Positions 43,439 through 52,993 of a DNA stretch of 64,000 nt are shown here, in pieces. The notes below the pieces were generated by a model. That model saw only the letters and a program-made list of their open reading frames with translations. It was not told the DNA's origin and ran no database searches. Numbering within the stretch: position 1 is the stretch's first letter; the number at the start of each line of letters is the position of its first letter. The position numbers and the translations under genes are program-made. The stretch covers positions 186,001-250,000 of the forward strand of contig CAVQME010000001.1 in the NCBI GenBank assembly GCA_963713545.1, in the 5' to 3' direction. Source of the DNA: CAVPLM01 sp963713545 (GTDB taxonomy: Bacteria; Actinomycetota; Thermoleophilia; RBG-16-64-13).

Positions 43439-43468
43439 GGGTGACGGGTGGTCATTCCTTCTCTCTAT

Positions 43469-44146
43469 CTAGAACGTGTCCAAGTCTACGTAGTCCGGAG
43501 GCAGGGGCAGACCGGCATAGTGCCCGTATCTGCCCGGATACGGATCGTGGAAGCTGGTGGGTTCGTCCGGCTCCGGCGCTTGCACCGGCTGCGCCCCCTG
43601 GATCGCGCTGCCCTGGATCACCGGCTCATCCACCCAGGCTTTCTCGTACGAGCTCCGGATCAGCAGGTGCGCCCGGTAATCCCAGAACTTCCAGAGACCG
43701 TCCTCTTTCACGAAGATGTGGTTGTACTTGATCACCTGCCAGATCGGGACTACGCCTTTCACCGGGTCCAGGAAGGTGTTGAAACCGACGTGGTACCACA
43801 TCCCCTTGGCCGTGTTCATGTCTCTCTGTACCTGGATGACCGGCGTGGTGAGCTCGTGGATGGCACAGTTGCCCTCGTAGTTGTAGAGCTTGCCCAGCAT
43901 CTCCACGAAGACCTTGCGCACGCCTTCGATCCCGTGGAAGACCCCACTTTCCACGATCTCGCACTTCACACCAGGGGTCTTCTGGGCGAACAACTCGTCC
44001 ACCACGCGGTCCCAGTAGTGACCCAGGACAAGGTGGTTGTAGCGGCCGTGCAGGTTGGAGATCTCCACCCAGTCGCGGGCGATCTGGGCGTTTCGCTCCG
44101 CCTTTTCGAGACGCTTGAGCAGTTCTTGATAGGTAGGGTCGGCCAT
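43469..44146 (-). CDS. SnoaL-like (NTF2-fold) protein, BaiE-like context
   Basis: 226 residues from the ATG at 44146 (AGAGGA upstream). A short N-terminal helix/coiled region (LLKRLEKAERNAQIARDWVE) precedes ISNLHGRYNHLVLGHYWDRV, a cone-shaped NTF2-like fold core, ending in a Pro-rich tail. The Tyr of GRYNH and the His of CAIHELTTPVIQV sit where SnoaL-fold dehydratases such as bile-acid 7-alpha-dehydratase (BaiE) have key residues; that alignment is from memory of the family and tentative. It follows the flavoenzyme gene by 35 bp in the same operon. Likely a dehydratase or isomerase of a polar ring intermediate. Confidence 0.8.
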   Translation of the reverse strand: MADPTYQELLKRLEKAERNAQIARDWVEISNLHGRYNHLVLGHYWDRVVDELFAQKTPGVKCEIVESGVFHGIEGVRKVFVEMLGKLYNYEGNCAIHELTTPVIQVQRDMNTAKGMWYHVGFNTFLDPVKGVVPIWQVIKYNHIFVKEDGLWKFWDYRAHLLIRSSYEKAWVDEPVIQGSAIQGAQPVQAPEPDEPTSFHDPYPGRYGHYAGLPLPPDYVDLDTF

Positions 44147-44181
44147 GATCGTCGTCCTCTTTTGGTCGTGGTGTGGGTATC

Positions 44182-46296
44182 TCAGATGGCCTTTGCCGTG
44201 TGGTAGCCTGCACGCACCGCATGGACGATCATGCCGGCTTCCCGGCCGTCGCCGATGAGGTACAGCTCCGGCACTTTCCCCTCCAGGGCCCTGTACAGAG
44301 TGTCGTTGGGCTTGAGCGGTGAGGTGGGCACCACCGTGTCGGCTTCCAGCTCCACGTGGATGCCGTCCTTGGCGTCGAAGGCTAGGCCCCTGTCGGTGAC
44401 GACGATGTTCTGCGCGCCGGAGATGATGCGCACTCTCTTGCGGGCGAGCCAATCCAGGGTCATCCCCAGCCGGAAGTCGATCATGCCCTCACCGATGACG
44501 TCGGTCGGCTCCACTATGGTGACCGTCCGTCCCCGCTTGACCAGGTACTCGGCCACTTCCATCCCGTGCAGCCCCGCGCCCACCACGACGACCTTCTTGC
44601 CCATGGGCAGGTAGTACTTGGTGGCCCGGCCAAGGAACCGGGGCCCCACGCGGCGCAGGATGGGCTTCACCCGCTTGTGCAGCTCGGGAGTGGTGACCAC
44701 CTTCCGCTTCGCCTTCGCGGTGCCGGACAGTTCCGGGGAGGTCAGCACGCCGCCGGTGGCGAGGATGACCGCATCCGGGTTCATGGCCCTGATGGAAGCG
44801 ACCGTGGCTTCTTTGCCCAGCACCACCTTGACGCCGTTCTTGACGATCTGGCCCTTGAGGTAGCGGACCAAGTCGGGCAGGTCCTCCAGCTCAAGGCCCT
44901 TGATGAGGGCTGCCAGAGGCAGCAGGCCCCCGAGTTGCGTGGTCTTCTCCACCAGGGTGACGTCGTGGCCGCGCAGAGCCGAGACCCGCGCCGCCTCCAT
45001 ACCGGCCGGTCCACCGCCCACCACCACGACCGTCTTCCGCGTCTCTGCCTTGGGGAGTTCGTAGCGGCCGAAGCCCACGTTGGCGTTGATGCGGCAGTGA
45101 CGCAGGAACGACTCCGCCTGGTCGAGGCAGGTGCCGCAGCGGGTGCAGGGCGCGATGTCCTCGGGATGCCCGGCCGCCAGCTTGTGGGGCAGCTCGGTGT
45201 CGCAGATAAGCGGCCGGTTCATGCCGATGAAGTCGGCCTTACCCTCCCCCAGCATCTGCTCGCCCAGATCGGGGGTCACGAAGCCGATGAGGATGATGGG
45301 TACGTCGAACAGCTTCTTGGCTTCTTCGGTCATGAGCCGGATGGCCGCCTTCCCGCGCTCCTTCCAATAATATTGGGAAGGCATCTTGTCCGTGGGTATG
45401 GGGTTCTCGGGGAAGAACAGGTAGTCGGGCAGGAAGCCGGGCACGTGCAGCCCCAGCCAACTGCTGCGGATCATGAGGGCGTCCGCTCCAGCCTCGACCG
45501 CCATCCGCATGGCCTCGAGGGCCAGCTCGTGGTTGAAGACCTTGTTGTCGGGTTCCCCCAGGAGGTAGCCGCTCTCGAAGCCGTTCACGCACACCACTAT
45601 CGGGAAGTCGTCCCCACACCGCCTCTTGATGCCGCCGATGACGTCGACCACGAACTTGGCCCGCTTCTTCTGGTCGCCGCCGTACTCGTCGTCGCGCCGG
45701 TTCCACCACGGGGACAGGAAGTTCATCCCTATGTGGGTGCTCCCCATGTTGAGGTCCACCCCGTCGAAGCCGGCTTTCTGTGACCGTTCGGCCGCGTCTA
45801 CGTACTTCCGGACGATATCCTCTATCTCAGGGATGGTGAGGGGCCGGATCACATCCCGGTGGAAATCGCCCGGGAGGGGGATGTTCACGGCTGAGGCCCC
45901 GATGGGCGGCCCTTCGTAGGTTGGGGGATGATTGGGGAAGAGCGGGTTCTGCCAGGGGCCGTCGTGCTCCATCTGCATGAAGGTCGGGCAGCCATGGCTG
46001 TGGATCAGGTCGACAAGCTGCTTCATACCCGGGACGTACTTGTTGTCGTCCATGCGGTAGCGATGGTGCCAGCGGCATCCCTGGGGATAGTCCACGGTGG
46101 GGGCCTCGACGGAGATGATCCCCACCCCGCCCTTGGCCAGCGCTTCGTAGAAGCCGAGGGTGTTGTCGTTCATCTGGTCGAACTCGTACTCCTCGAAGGA
46201 GTGCATGCCCGCGGCCGATTTGTAGATGCGGTTCCTCGTCTTGACTTTGCCTATCTGCCCCGGTTCGAGCAGCTTGGCGTAGCGAGCGTCTGTCAT
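44182..46296 (-). CDS. NADH:flavin oxidoreductase / 2,4-dienoyl-CoA reductase-like enzyme (FadH/BaiCD-type)
   Basis: 704 residues, the length of FadH, trimethylamine dehydrogenase and BaiCD/BaiH. The N-terminal FMN TIM barrel (LLEPGQIGKVKTRNRIYKSA, GFDGVDLNMGSTHIGMNFLS) is followed by a 4Fe-4S motif (CTRCGTCLDQAESFLRHC) and two Rossmann domains for FAD and NAD(P)H (VVVVGGGPAGMEAARVSALR; VVVVGAGLHGMEVAEYLVKR). Such enzymes reduce or oxidise alpha,beta-unsaturated carbonyl or acyl-CoA substrates. ATG with GGGGAAG upstream, 37 bp after the 3-hydroxyacyl-CoA dehydrogenase gene. In combination with SnoaL-fold proteins it is reminiscent of bile-acid dehydroxylation operons. Confidence 0.92.
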   Translation of the reverse strand: MTDARYAKLLEPGQIGKVKTRNRIYKSAAGMHSFEEYEFDQMNDNTLGFYEALAKGGVGIISVEAPTVDYPQGCRWHHRYRMDDNKYVPGMKQLVDLIHSHGCPTFMQMEHDGPWQNPLFPNHPPTYEGPPIGASAVNIPLPGDFHRDVIRPLTIPEIEDIVRKYVDAAERSQKAGFDGVDLNMGSTHIGMNFLSPWWNRRDDEYGGDQKKRAKFVVDVIGGIKRRCGDDFPIVVCVNGFESGYLLGEPDNKVFNHELALEAMRMAVEAGADALMIRSSWLGLHVPGFLPDYLFFPENPIPTDKMPSQYYWKERGKAAIRLMTEEAKKLFDVPIILIGFVTPDLGEQMLGEGKADFIGMNRPLICDTELPHKLAAGHPEDIAPCTRCGTCLDQAESFLRHCRINANVGFGRYELPKAETRKTVVVVGGGPAGMEAARVSALRGHDVTLVEKTTQLGGLLPLAALIKGLELEDLPDLVRYLKGQIVKNGVKVVLGKEATVASIRAMNPDAVILATGGVLTSPELSGTAKAKRKVVTTPELHKRVKPILRRVGPRFLGRATKYYLPMGKKVVVVGAGLHGMEVAEYLVKRGRTVTIVEPTDVIGEGMIDFRLGMTLDWLARKRVRIISGAQNIVVTDRGLAFDAKDGIHVELEADTVVPTSPLKPNDTLYRALEGKVPELYLIGDGREAGMIVHAVRAGYHTAKAI

Positions 46297-46333
46297 GCGA
46301 CTTCCCCTATCTCTCGTGTGGATGCCGGTCCCA

Positions 46334-47275
46334 TCAGACGGGCTCGAACGCGTCGATCTCTGTGAGGTAGTCGAGCATCTTCAGGTAGAGGTCGTCCCTC
46401 TTCTTGAGGATCTCGGCTTCGCTCCTGCCCTGATAGTCGTAGATACCTCTGCCGCTCTTCGCCCCGCAAGCGCCTTCCTCCACCTTCTCCTCGATGAAGC
46501 GGTAGACCTTGCCCACGTTCTTCTGGTAGAGGAGCAACATGTCCAGACCCTGGAAGTCGAAGGTCTGCATGACCCCGACGATGGGGAGGCGGATGCCGAG
46601 CGTCAGTTTGATGGCCCGGTCGATCTCCGCCGGCCCGGCCACGCCCTCATCGATCATGTCCATGGCCGTCTCGCCGATGGCCCGCTGGATGCGGTTGACG
46701 ATGAACCCCGGCCCGAACTTCTCCATGACCACCGGGCTCTTGCCGGCCGCCTCGAGCAGAGCGGCGACGAGGGCGACGGTCTCGGGAGTGGTCTCTGCAC
46801 CTGGGACCACCTCCACCAGGGGAATGATGTGCGGCGGGGCGAAGAAGTGGGCCATCACCGTATGAGGCAGCCGGCACGCCGGCATCGCCCCAAAGACATC
46901 GAGCGAGGAGGTGTTGCTGGTGAAGATGGTGTGCTCGGGGCAGATACCATCGAGCTCCTCGTAGAGCTGCTGCTTGGCATCCAGCTTCTCGGCGATGGTC
47001 TCGACCACGAGGTCCGCGCCCAGGCCCGCCTCTTCCACGGACTGGGTACTCCGGATCCGGGCGATGGACGCTTCCGCGGCCCCAGCGGTGAGCAACCCGC
47101 GCTCCACAAAAGTATCGAGGTTCGATCCCACCAAGACCATCGCCTTGGCCAGAGTCTCGGCCGAGCGCGAGTAGAGGGCGACGTCGTATCCCGCCGCGGC
47201 GAACACCTGAGCCAGCCCGGGGCCCATGGTGCCGGCCCCGAACACCGCGATCTTCTTCACATCTTCCAGTTTCAC
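46334..47275 (-). CDS. 3-hydroxyacyl-CoA dehydrogenase family protein
   Basis: 313 residues from a GTG at 47275 (AAGGGG 6 nt upstream). IAVFGAGTMGPGLAQVFAAA is the NAD-binding loop; TSNTSSLDVFGAMPACRLPH, MAHFFAPPHIIPLVEVVPGA and FGPGFIVNRIQRAIGETAMD define the HCDH fold. It is clearly paralogous to the protein at 2569-3528 (shared MKxEDVKK start, DAKQxLYEELD, GxxDY near the C-terminus). It lies 39 bp after an SDR gene. Likely oxidises a 3-hydroxyacyl-CoA or 3-hydroxy acid in the cluster's degradation route. Confidence 0.92.
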   Translation of the reverse strand: MKLEDVKKIAVFGAGTMGPGLAQVFAAAGYDVALYSRSAETLAKAMVLVGSNLDTFVERGLLTAGAAEASIARIRSTQSVEEAGLGADLVVETIAEKLDAKQQLYEELDGICPEHTIFTSNTSSLDVFGAMPACRLPHTVMAHFFAPPHIIPLVEVVPGAETTPETVALVAALLEAAGKSPVVMEKFGPGFIVNRIQRAIGETAMDMIDEGVAGPAEIDRAIKLTLGIRLPIVGVMQTFDFQGLDMLLLYQKNVGKVYRFIEEKVEEGACGAKSGRGIYDYQGRSEAEILKKRDDLYLKMLDYLTEIDAFEPV

Positions 47276-47314
47276 GGACGGCCCCTTTCCGGCTGCCTTG
47301 GAGGTCGACGACTA

Positions 47315-48097
47315 TCAGTGACCGGAGAGGAAGCCGCCGTCGATGAGGACGATCGACCCGGTCATCCAGTCGGACGCTTTGGAAGAAAGGAGGATCAGCG
47401 AACCCACCAGGTCCTCCGGCTCTCCCAGCCGCCCGATGGCGAAGAAGGGTGTGACCTTCTTGTTGAACTCCTCGTTCTCGAAGACGAACCGGGTGATCTC
47501 GCTCCGGAAGGTGGCAGGGGCGAGGCAGTTGACGTTGATCTTGTGCTTGCCCCACTCGAGAGCCAGGCTCTTGGTAAGCAGATGGACCGCGCCCTTCGAC
47601 GGGCAGTAGGCGGTGTAGTTGCCGAGACCGACCTCGCCCCGCACCGACCCGACCAGGACCACTTTGCCGCCGCGGCCCTGCTCGATCATCACCTTGCCCA
47701 CTTCCTTGCAGTAGAGCCAAGTGCCCTTCACGTTAGCGTCCATGACCATCTGCCACTCGTCATCGGGCTGCTCGGTGATAGGAGCGTGGGTGTTGAGACC
47801 AGCGGCGGTCACCAGGATGTCGATGGCGCCGTACTTCTCCACCGTGCCCTGAACCACTCGGGTCACGTCGTCGTGAACCACCGGGTCGCCCAGAAGGTAG
47901 GTGGCTTCGCCGCCGTCGGCGACGATGCTCTTGGTCAGCTCGGCGAGCTTGGCCTCGTTGCGGCCGGTGAGCACGACCTTGGCGCCCGCGGCGGCCAGCG
48001 CTTTTGCAGCCACCGAGCCGAACGAGCCGGTGGCCCCGGTGACTATGGCGACCTTGCCGGTGATGTCGAAGAGGTCGCTTACATCTTGCTTGTTCAT
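47315..48097 (-). CDS. SDR-family NAD(P)-dependent oxidoreductase
   Basis: 260 residues from the ATG at 48097 (AAGG 7 nt upstream). VAIVTGATGSFGSVAAKALA (TGxxxxxG), VTAAGLNTHAPI (NAAG variant), VGSVRGEVGLGNYTAYCPSK with catalytic Ser and YCPSK Tyr/Lys, and DGGFLSGH at the C-terminus. It sits between the M24 and 3-hydroxyacyl-CoA dehydrogenase genes. Alcohol/ketone oxidoreduction on a pathway intermediate is likely; bile-acid operons carry a comparable SDR (BaiA), but the substrate here is not known. Confidence 0.9.
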   Translation of the reverse strand: MNKQDVSDLFDITGKVAIVTGATGSFGSVAAKALAAAGAKVVLTGRNEAKLAELTKSIVADGGEATYLLGDPVVHDDVTRVVQGTVEKYGAIDILVTAAGLNTHAPITEQPDDEWQMVMDANVKGTWLYCKEVGKVMIEQGRGGKVVLVGSVRGEVGLGNYTAYCPSKGAVHLLTKSLALEWGKHKINVNCLAPATFRSEITRFVFENEEFNKKVTPFFAIGRLGEPEDLVGSLILLSSKASDWMTGSIVLIDGGFLSGH

Positions 48098-48110
48098 GGA
48101 CACACCTTTC

Positions 48111-49355
48111 TCACCTGTAGGGCAGCCAGCACTCCATCAGCTCGTCGATGGGCCAGAGGCTGAGCCGTTCGTAGCCGTCTTTGGTCACGAGGATGTTCTC
48201 TTCCAGGCGGACGCCGAATTTGCCGCCCTTGCGCCCGGCATAGGTTTCGATGGCCAGCACCATGCCCTCCTGGAACGTCTGTTCCGGAACACCGGCCATC
48301 TGCTGCATACGGTTGAAGAAGGGCCGGTCGTGCAGGGTCAGACCGAGCCCGTGGCCGATCGCGTAGGGCCCCACTTCGCCCCAGGTCTTGTGGCCCCAGT
48401 ATTCGGGGGAATCGGGCCACTTCTCCAGTAGCTCCCAGTCGGTGGAGCCGTCCTTGATGGTGTCTATGCCGTCGTAGAGCATGGCCCGGCACTCTTCGTA
48501 GACGTCTTTCTGCTCTTGCGAGGCCTTGCCGCAGCTGAACGTCCGGTAGATGCAGGATTTGTAGCCCTGATAGGAGGCGCCGTCCACGTCGATGTAGACA
48601 AGGTCGCCCACCTGGATGGGCTTGTCGGTAAAGGACCAGCCGTACGGGTTGGTGTTGTGGCCCGAGCAGCACACCAGGTCCTCGGTGTGGTCGTCACCCT
48701 CCTCGTAGAGGGCCTTGATGCCGATACCCACCAGGTCGCACTCCCGGATGCCGGGCCGGATGGCGTCGACGATGGCGGCGAAGGCCTTCTCGGAGTTGGC
48801 GCAGGTGATGCGCATGAGCTCGATCTCGTCCGCCGTCTTGACCATTCGGGCGAAGTCCATGGTGGGCTTGGCGTGCACCACTTGGATGCCCCGCTTCTTG
48901 AAGGCTTCGGCGTAGATGTACGAGAGGGTGGTGCCGTCGATGCCCAGAGGCTCTTTCTCCACGCCGTACTGGACCATGAAGTTGAAGATCTGGTCAACCG
49001 TCCTCTGCACCACCGGGTCGTCGGGGGTGAACGCTGCCATCTTGGGGATGGCGGCGGGCGCATGGATGCGGCCGCCCATCCAGGGCATACGCTCGATCAG
49101 ACCCTCCTGGTCGTTTCCGCCGATGATGTGCGGGTCGCCGTTGCGGGCCACGAAGGCGAACTGCGCTTCCAGAGGCCGGTTGGGAGTGGTGATGTAGTAG
49201 CCGGTCAGGTAGCGGACGTTGGCCTCATCCCAGGTCACCACTGCGCCCAGGCCGTCCTTGTCGATCTGGTCCTTGGCCCGCTGTAGCCTCTCCGCCCGCA
49301 GGCGCGGGTAGTCGACCCGCTGCTCATAGTCGACCGCGTATTTGCCGAGCGCCAT
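48111..49355 (-). CDS. M24-family (creatinase/aminopeptidase P fold) protein with an altered metal site
   Basis: 414 residues from the ATG at 49355 (AGGAGG upstream). The creatinase-like N-domain (YPRLRAERLQRAKDQIDKDG ... NVRYLTGYYIT) precedes a pita-bread domain. Of the five M24 metal ligands the first Asp (VYIDVDGA), His (YAIGHGLGLTLH) and both Glu (GMVLAIET; VRLEENILVT) are seen, but the second Asp of the usual DxTRTF is Cys in SCIYRTF. This argues against an ordinary metallo-aminopeptidase. The family also contains creatinase and the DMSP lyase DddP, so a lyase or hydrolase role on a non-peptide substrate fits the setting. Operon with thiolase upstream and SDR downstream. Confidence 0.85.
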   Translation of the reverse strand: MALGKYAVDYEQRVDYPRLRAERLQRAKDQIDKDGLGAVVTWDEANVRYLTGYYITTPNRPLEAQFAFVARNGDPHIIGGNDQEGLIERMPWMGGRIHAPAAIPKMAAFTPDDPVVQRTVDQIFNFMVQYGVEKEPLGIDGTTLSYIYAEAFKKRGIQVVHAKPTMDFARMVKTADEIELMRITCANSEKAFAAIVDAIRPGIRECDLVGIGIKALYEEGDDHTEDLVCCSGHNTNPYGWSFTDKPIQVGDLVYIDVDGASYQGYKSCIYRTFSCGKASQEQKDVYEECRAMLYDGIDTIKDGSTDWELLEKWPDSPEYWGHKTWGEVGPYAIGHGLGLTLHDRPFFNRMQQMAGVPEQTFQEGMVLAIETYAGRKGGKFGVRLEENILVTKDGYERLSLWPIDELMECWLPYR

Positions 49356-49369
49356 GGTCCCTCCTAGCC

Positions 49370-50548
49370 TTAGAGTCTCTCGAAGACCGCCGCGGCACCG
49401 ATGCCGCCGGCGACGCACATGCTGACCACTCCGTACCGGCTCTGCCGGCGCTTCATCTCGTGGAGCAGAGTGGCGGTCAACTTCGCCCCCGTCGCGCCCA
49501 AGGGGTGCCCCAGGGCGACCGCCCCCCCGTTGACGTTCACGCGGGCCGGGTCGAGGCCCAGCTCGTGTATGCAGTAGTAGGCCTGGCTGGCGAAGGCCTC
49601 GTTCAACTCCACCAGATCGATGTCGGAAACCTTGAGCCCGGCCAGCTTAAGAGCCTTGGGAATGGCGAACACCGGCCCTATACCCATCACTGCCGGGTCG
49701 CAGCCGGCCGCGGCGAACGATACGAAGCGGGCCAGCGGCTCGAGGCCCAGCTCCGCCGCCCTCTCCGCGCTCATGACAACGGCGGCCCCCGCCCCGTCGC
49801 TAGTCTGCGAGGAGTTGCCCGCGGTGACGGTGCCGTTCTTCTTGAACACCGGCCTGAGATTGGCAAGCGCCTCCACCGTGCTGCCGGGCCGCGGACCCTC
49901 GTCCACGGTGACGACGGTACTTCTCTCCAGCACCGACCCATCCGGCCCGGGCAGCCAGTGCTTGACCTCCACCGGGACGATCTCGTCATGGAAGGTGCCG
50001 TTGGCGATGGCCGCGAGAGCTCGGCGGTGGCTCTCCGCTGCCAGAGCGTCCTGCTGTTCACGGGTCACGTTGAAACGCGAGGCTACATTCTCCGCCGTCA
50101 TTCCCATGCTCAAGTAGACGTCGGGGCAGGCATCGATCATGTCGCCGCTGAACATCTCCTTGTTCCCTCCGCCGGGCACCCGCGACATGGACTCCACGCC
50201 CCCGGCCAAGATCACCTCAGCCATGCCGCTCATGATCGCCTGCGCACCCAGAGCTATCGCCTGCAGCCCCGAGGAACAGAAACGGTTCATCGTGAAACCC
50301 GGTACCGACTCGGGCAGACCCGCCAGCAGCGCATAGTTGCGCCCAACGTTCAATCCCTGCTCCGCCTCCGGGAAGGCGCAGCCCAGCATCACATCGTCGA
50401 TCTCGGCCGGGTCGAGCGCGGGCACCCGCTCAAGGGCTCCGCGCATGGCGGTTACGGCCAGCACCTCCGGCAGGGTGGTGCGATACATCCCTCTGGGCGC
50501 CTTTCCGACGGCCGTGCGCACGGCCGATACGATCACTGCCTCTTTCAT
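49370..50548 (-). CDS. acetyl-CoA acyltransferase (thiolase)
   Basis: 392 residues, the standard length, ATG with AAGGAGAG upstream. The nucleophilic Cys is in MNRFCSSGLQAIALGAQ; GGxALGHPLGATGAKL holds the active-site His; CVAGGIGAAAVFE is the second-Cys motif. VIVSAVRTAVGKAPRG is the usual thiolase beginning. It catalyses thiolytic cleavage of 3-ketoacyl-CoA to acetyl-CoA and a shortened acyl-CoA. It lies 35 bp downstream of the FadN-type multifunctional enzyme, forming a FadN-FadA-like beta-oxidation pair. Confidence 0.96.
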   Translation of the reverse strand: MKEAVIVSAVRTAVGKAPRGMYRTTLPEVLAVTAMRGALERVPALDPAEIDDVMLGCAFPEAEQGLNVGRNYALLAGLPESVPGFTMNRFCSSGLQAIALGAQAIMSGMAEVILAGGVESMSRVPGGGNKEMFSGDMIDACPDVYLSMGMTAENVASRFNVTREQQDALAAESHRRALAAIANGTFHDEIVPVEVKHWLPGPDGSVLERSTVVTVDEGPRPGSTVEALANLRPVFKKNGTVTAGNSSQTSDGAGAAVVMSAERAAELGLEPLARFVSFAAAGCDPAVMGIGPVFAIPKALKLAGLKVSDIDLVELNEAFASQAYYCIHELGLDPARVNVNGGAVALGHPLGATGAKLTATLLHEMKRRQSRYGVVSMCVAGGIGAAAVFERL

Positions 50549-50583
50549 ACAAAGCTCTCCTTCGTTGATCAGCCGGCCGCAGG

Positions 50584-52962
50584 CTAATTGCGGAGCGGCT
50601 TGCCGGTCTCCAACATTGCCCGCATCCGCTCGACGGTCTTGGGGGTCCGACAGATCTCCAGGAACGCCGTGCGCTCCAGGTCGAGGAGGAACTGCTCGTC
50701 CACCTCGGTGTAGATGTCCACTTCGCCGCCCGAGAGCACGTAGGCCACTTTGCCGGCCAGATAGCGATCGTGGTCGGATATGAAGTCGCCCTTGCGCATG
50801 TTGTCGAGCAGACCGCGGTAGTTGCTCACCCCGTCACGGCCCATGACCTTGACCTTGACCGGCGCCGGGGTCTGCCAGCCGGTCTCGAGCATGGCGAGCG
50901 CCGTCTGCTTGGCCGCGTAGAGGAGGCCGTCCCGGTTCATGCTCACCCCGTCGCCGGGGCGCAGGTAGCCGAGATCGAAGGCCTCCCAGGCCGATCCACT
51001 GACCTTGGCCTGGTTGATCGCGTCGAACGAACGCCGCATGATGAAGTACTGCCAGGCTACGCCTTGAGCGGGGGCCATGGTGCGGAGCACGACTTCCTTC
51101 ATCCCTCCGGCTGCAGGCAACAGACCCACGCTGGTCTCCACCAGGCCCATGGCCACGTCCGCGTGGGCCTGCACCCGGTGACAGTGCAGGCAGAGTTCGA
51201 GGCCGCCGCCCAGCACGCGGCCGAACGGCGCGGCCACGACGGGGATCGGAGCGTACTTGATGGCCATGCCTACCCGCTGCGCCACGCGGATGAGGTGGTC
51301 GATGCCGTCCCAGTCCTCGGCCGTGATCTTCTCCAGCATCATCTTGAGGTCGGCGCCGCCGGAGAAGTGGGAGCCCTCGTTACCGATCACCAGTGCGTCG
51401 TAGGCGCCGCCGGCCAGGTGGATGGCCTTCTCGATGAACAGTTGCACGCCTTCGCCCACGGTGTTGGCCTTGGTGCGGAATTCGATGCAGGCCACCCGGT
51501 CACCCAGATCGACAAGGCTAGCATGTTCGTCCTCGTCCAGGATCTTGCCGGACGCTTTCAGATCCGCCAGCGATATGATCCGGCTCCGCTGCGCGAGAGG
51601 TCTGTGAGCGGTCTGACCCGGCCCCCAGGCCAACACTTTGTCGCCTTCCCGCTGATAGAACGTGGGCGAGTCCGAGGCCGCCAGTGCCAGCACCCATTCG
51701 GGAACCGCGCGCCCTTCGGCCTGCATGCGCTCCACCGTCTGTTTGACCCCAAGGGCGTCCCACAGCTCGAACGGACCGAGCTCCCAGCCGAAGCCCCACC
51801 GCATGGCCCGGTCGAGCCCGGCAATGTTCGCCGTGATCTCGGGGATGCGGTTGGCCGAGTATGTGAAGGTCGCCGCCAGCAGGTCCCACCCGAACTGGCC
51901 CGCGGCGTCGTCCGCCGCGATGAGTGTCTTGACCCGCGCCACCGGGTCGGAATGCTTGTTGGCCTCGGCCAGGCTGGGCTGCCGCGGATTCTGCCAGGGG
52001 CGGTATTCCAGGGTGGCCGGGTCGATTACCATCGTGCGTTTCTCCCGGAAGAAGCTGCCGCCTGATTTCTCCCCCACATAGCCCCGTCTGACCATCTCCA
52101 GGATCCACTCGGGCAGACGCCATTGCTCCCGCATCTCGTCGGCGACGGCCGTCTCGTAGTGGCTGGCGACAGCGTAGGCGAGCACGTCCGTCCCAGCCAG
52201 GTTGGAAGTGCCGAAAGTGGCCGTGACCGACCGGGCCAGGGCTCGGCCGCTGGCCGCGTCGACCTCCTCGACGGTGAGACCGTACTTGTCCATGGCGTTA
52301 ATGGCGTAGACGGTCGAGAACATGCCGATTCGATTGGCTACGAAGTTCGGCGTGTCGGAGCTCAGCACCACGCCCTTGCCCAGCCGCAGCTCGGCGAACT
52401 CCTGAAGACGTTCCACCAACGTCGGGTCGGTCTCCTCGCCCGGGATGAGCTCCAGCAGGTACATGTACCGCGGCGGGAAGAAGAAGTGGCTGCCCAGAAA
52501 ACGCCGCCGCATCACCCCGGGAAGCGCCGCCGCCATGGCGTCGACGGACAGTCCGGAGGAGTTCGTCGAAACGATGGTCCTAGGGCCCAGATGCCCCGCC
52601 ACTCGGCTCAGCAGGTCGGCCTTGACGTCGAGCCGCTCGACGACCGCCTCGATGACCCAATCCACGTCCGCCAACTTGGGGAGGTCGTCCTCGAAGTTGC
52701 CCGGGGCGAGCAGGTCGACCCGGGTGGGGTGGGCGAAGGCGGCGGGACGCCCCTTCGCCGCCGTGGCGATACCGTTCGTCGCCAAGCGGTTACGCACGCT
52801 CGGATGCGTCAGGTCGAGACCCTTCTTCTGCTCTTCCTCCGTCAACTCCGCGGGAGCCAGATCGAGTAGAAGCGTGGGTATCCCAGAGTTCGCCAGGTGG
52901 GCCGCCACCGCGGTCCCCATCCGCCCCGCTCCCAATACGGCCGCTTTCCGGATCACCAACAT
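50584..52962 (-). CDS. FadN-type 3-hydroxyacyl-CoA dehydrogenase / enoyl-CoA hydratase
   Basis: 792 residues from the ATG at 52962 (GAGGAGG about 10 nt upstream). The dehydrogenase comes first (KAAVLGAGRMGTAVAAHLAN; VSTNSSGLSVDAM; GSHFFFPPRYMYLLELIPG; TPNFVANRIGMFSTVYAINA) with a second HCDH C-domain, and an enoyl-CoA hydratase/crotonase domain follows at about 500-720 (ALVIGNEGSHFSGGADLKMM; FGRVLGGGLELCLHCHRVQA; PAAGGMKEVVLRT). This is the domain order of Bacillus FadN, opposite to FadB. It catalyses hydration and dehydrogenation of enoyl-CoA esters. It heads the operon with thiolase and M24 genes, 31 bp after the TetR gene. Confidence 0.94.
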   Translation of the reverse strand: MLVIRKAAVLGAGRMGTAVAAHLANSGIPTLLLDLAPAELTEEEQKKGLDLTHPSVRNRLATNGIATAAKGRPAAFAHPTRVDLLAPGNFEDDLPKLADVDWVIEAVVERLDVKADLLSRVAGHLGPRTIVSTNSSGLSVDAMAAALPGVMRRRFLGSHFFFPPRYMYLLELIPGEETDPTLVERLQEFAELRLGKGVVLSSDTPNFVANRIGMFSTVYAINAMDKYGLTVEEVDAASGRALARSVTATFGTSNLAGTDVLAYAVASHYETAVADEMREQWRLPEWILEMVRRGYVGEKSGGSFFREKRTMVIDPATLEYRPWQNPRQPSLAEANKHSDPVARVKTLIAADDAAGQFGWDLLAATFTYSANRIPEITANIAGLDRAMRWGFGWELGPFELWDALGVKQTVERMQAEGRAVPEWVLALAASDSPTFYQREGDKVLAWGPGQTAHRPLAQRSRIISLADLKASGKILDEDEHASLVDLGDRVACIEFRTKANTVGEGVQLFIEKAIHLAGGAYDALVIGNEGSHFSGGADLKMMLEKITAEDWDGIDHLIRVAQRVGMAIKYAPIPVVAAPFGRVLGGGLELCLHCHRVQAHADVAMGLVETSVGLLPAAGGMKEVVLRTMAPAQGVAWQYFIMRRSFDAINQAKVSGSAWEAFDLGYLRPGDGVSMNRDGLLYAAKQTALAMLETGWQTPAPVKVKVMGRDGVSNYRGLLDNMRKGDFISDHDRYLAGKVAYVLSGGEVDIYTEVDEQFLLDLERTAFLEICRTPKTVERMRAMLETGKPLRN

Positions 52963-52993
52963 CGTCTCTAAGCCTCCTCGGTCGTAAGTCCGG

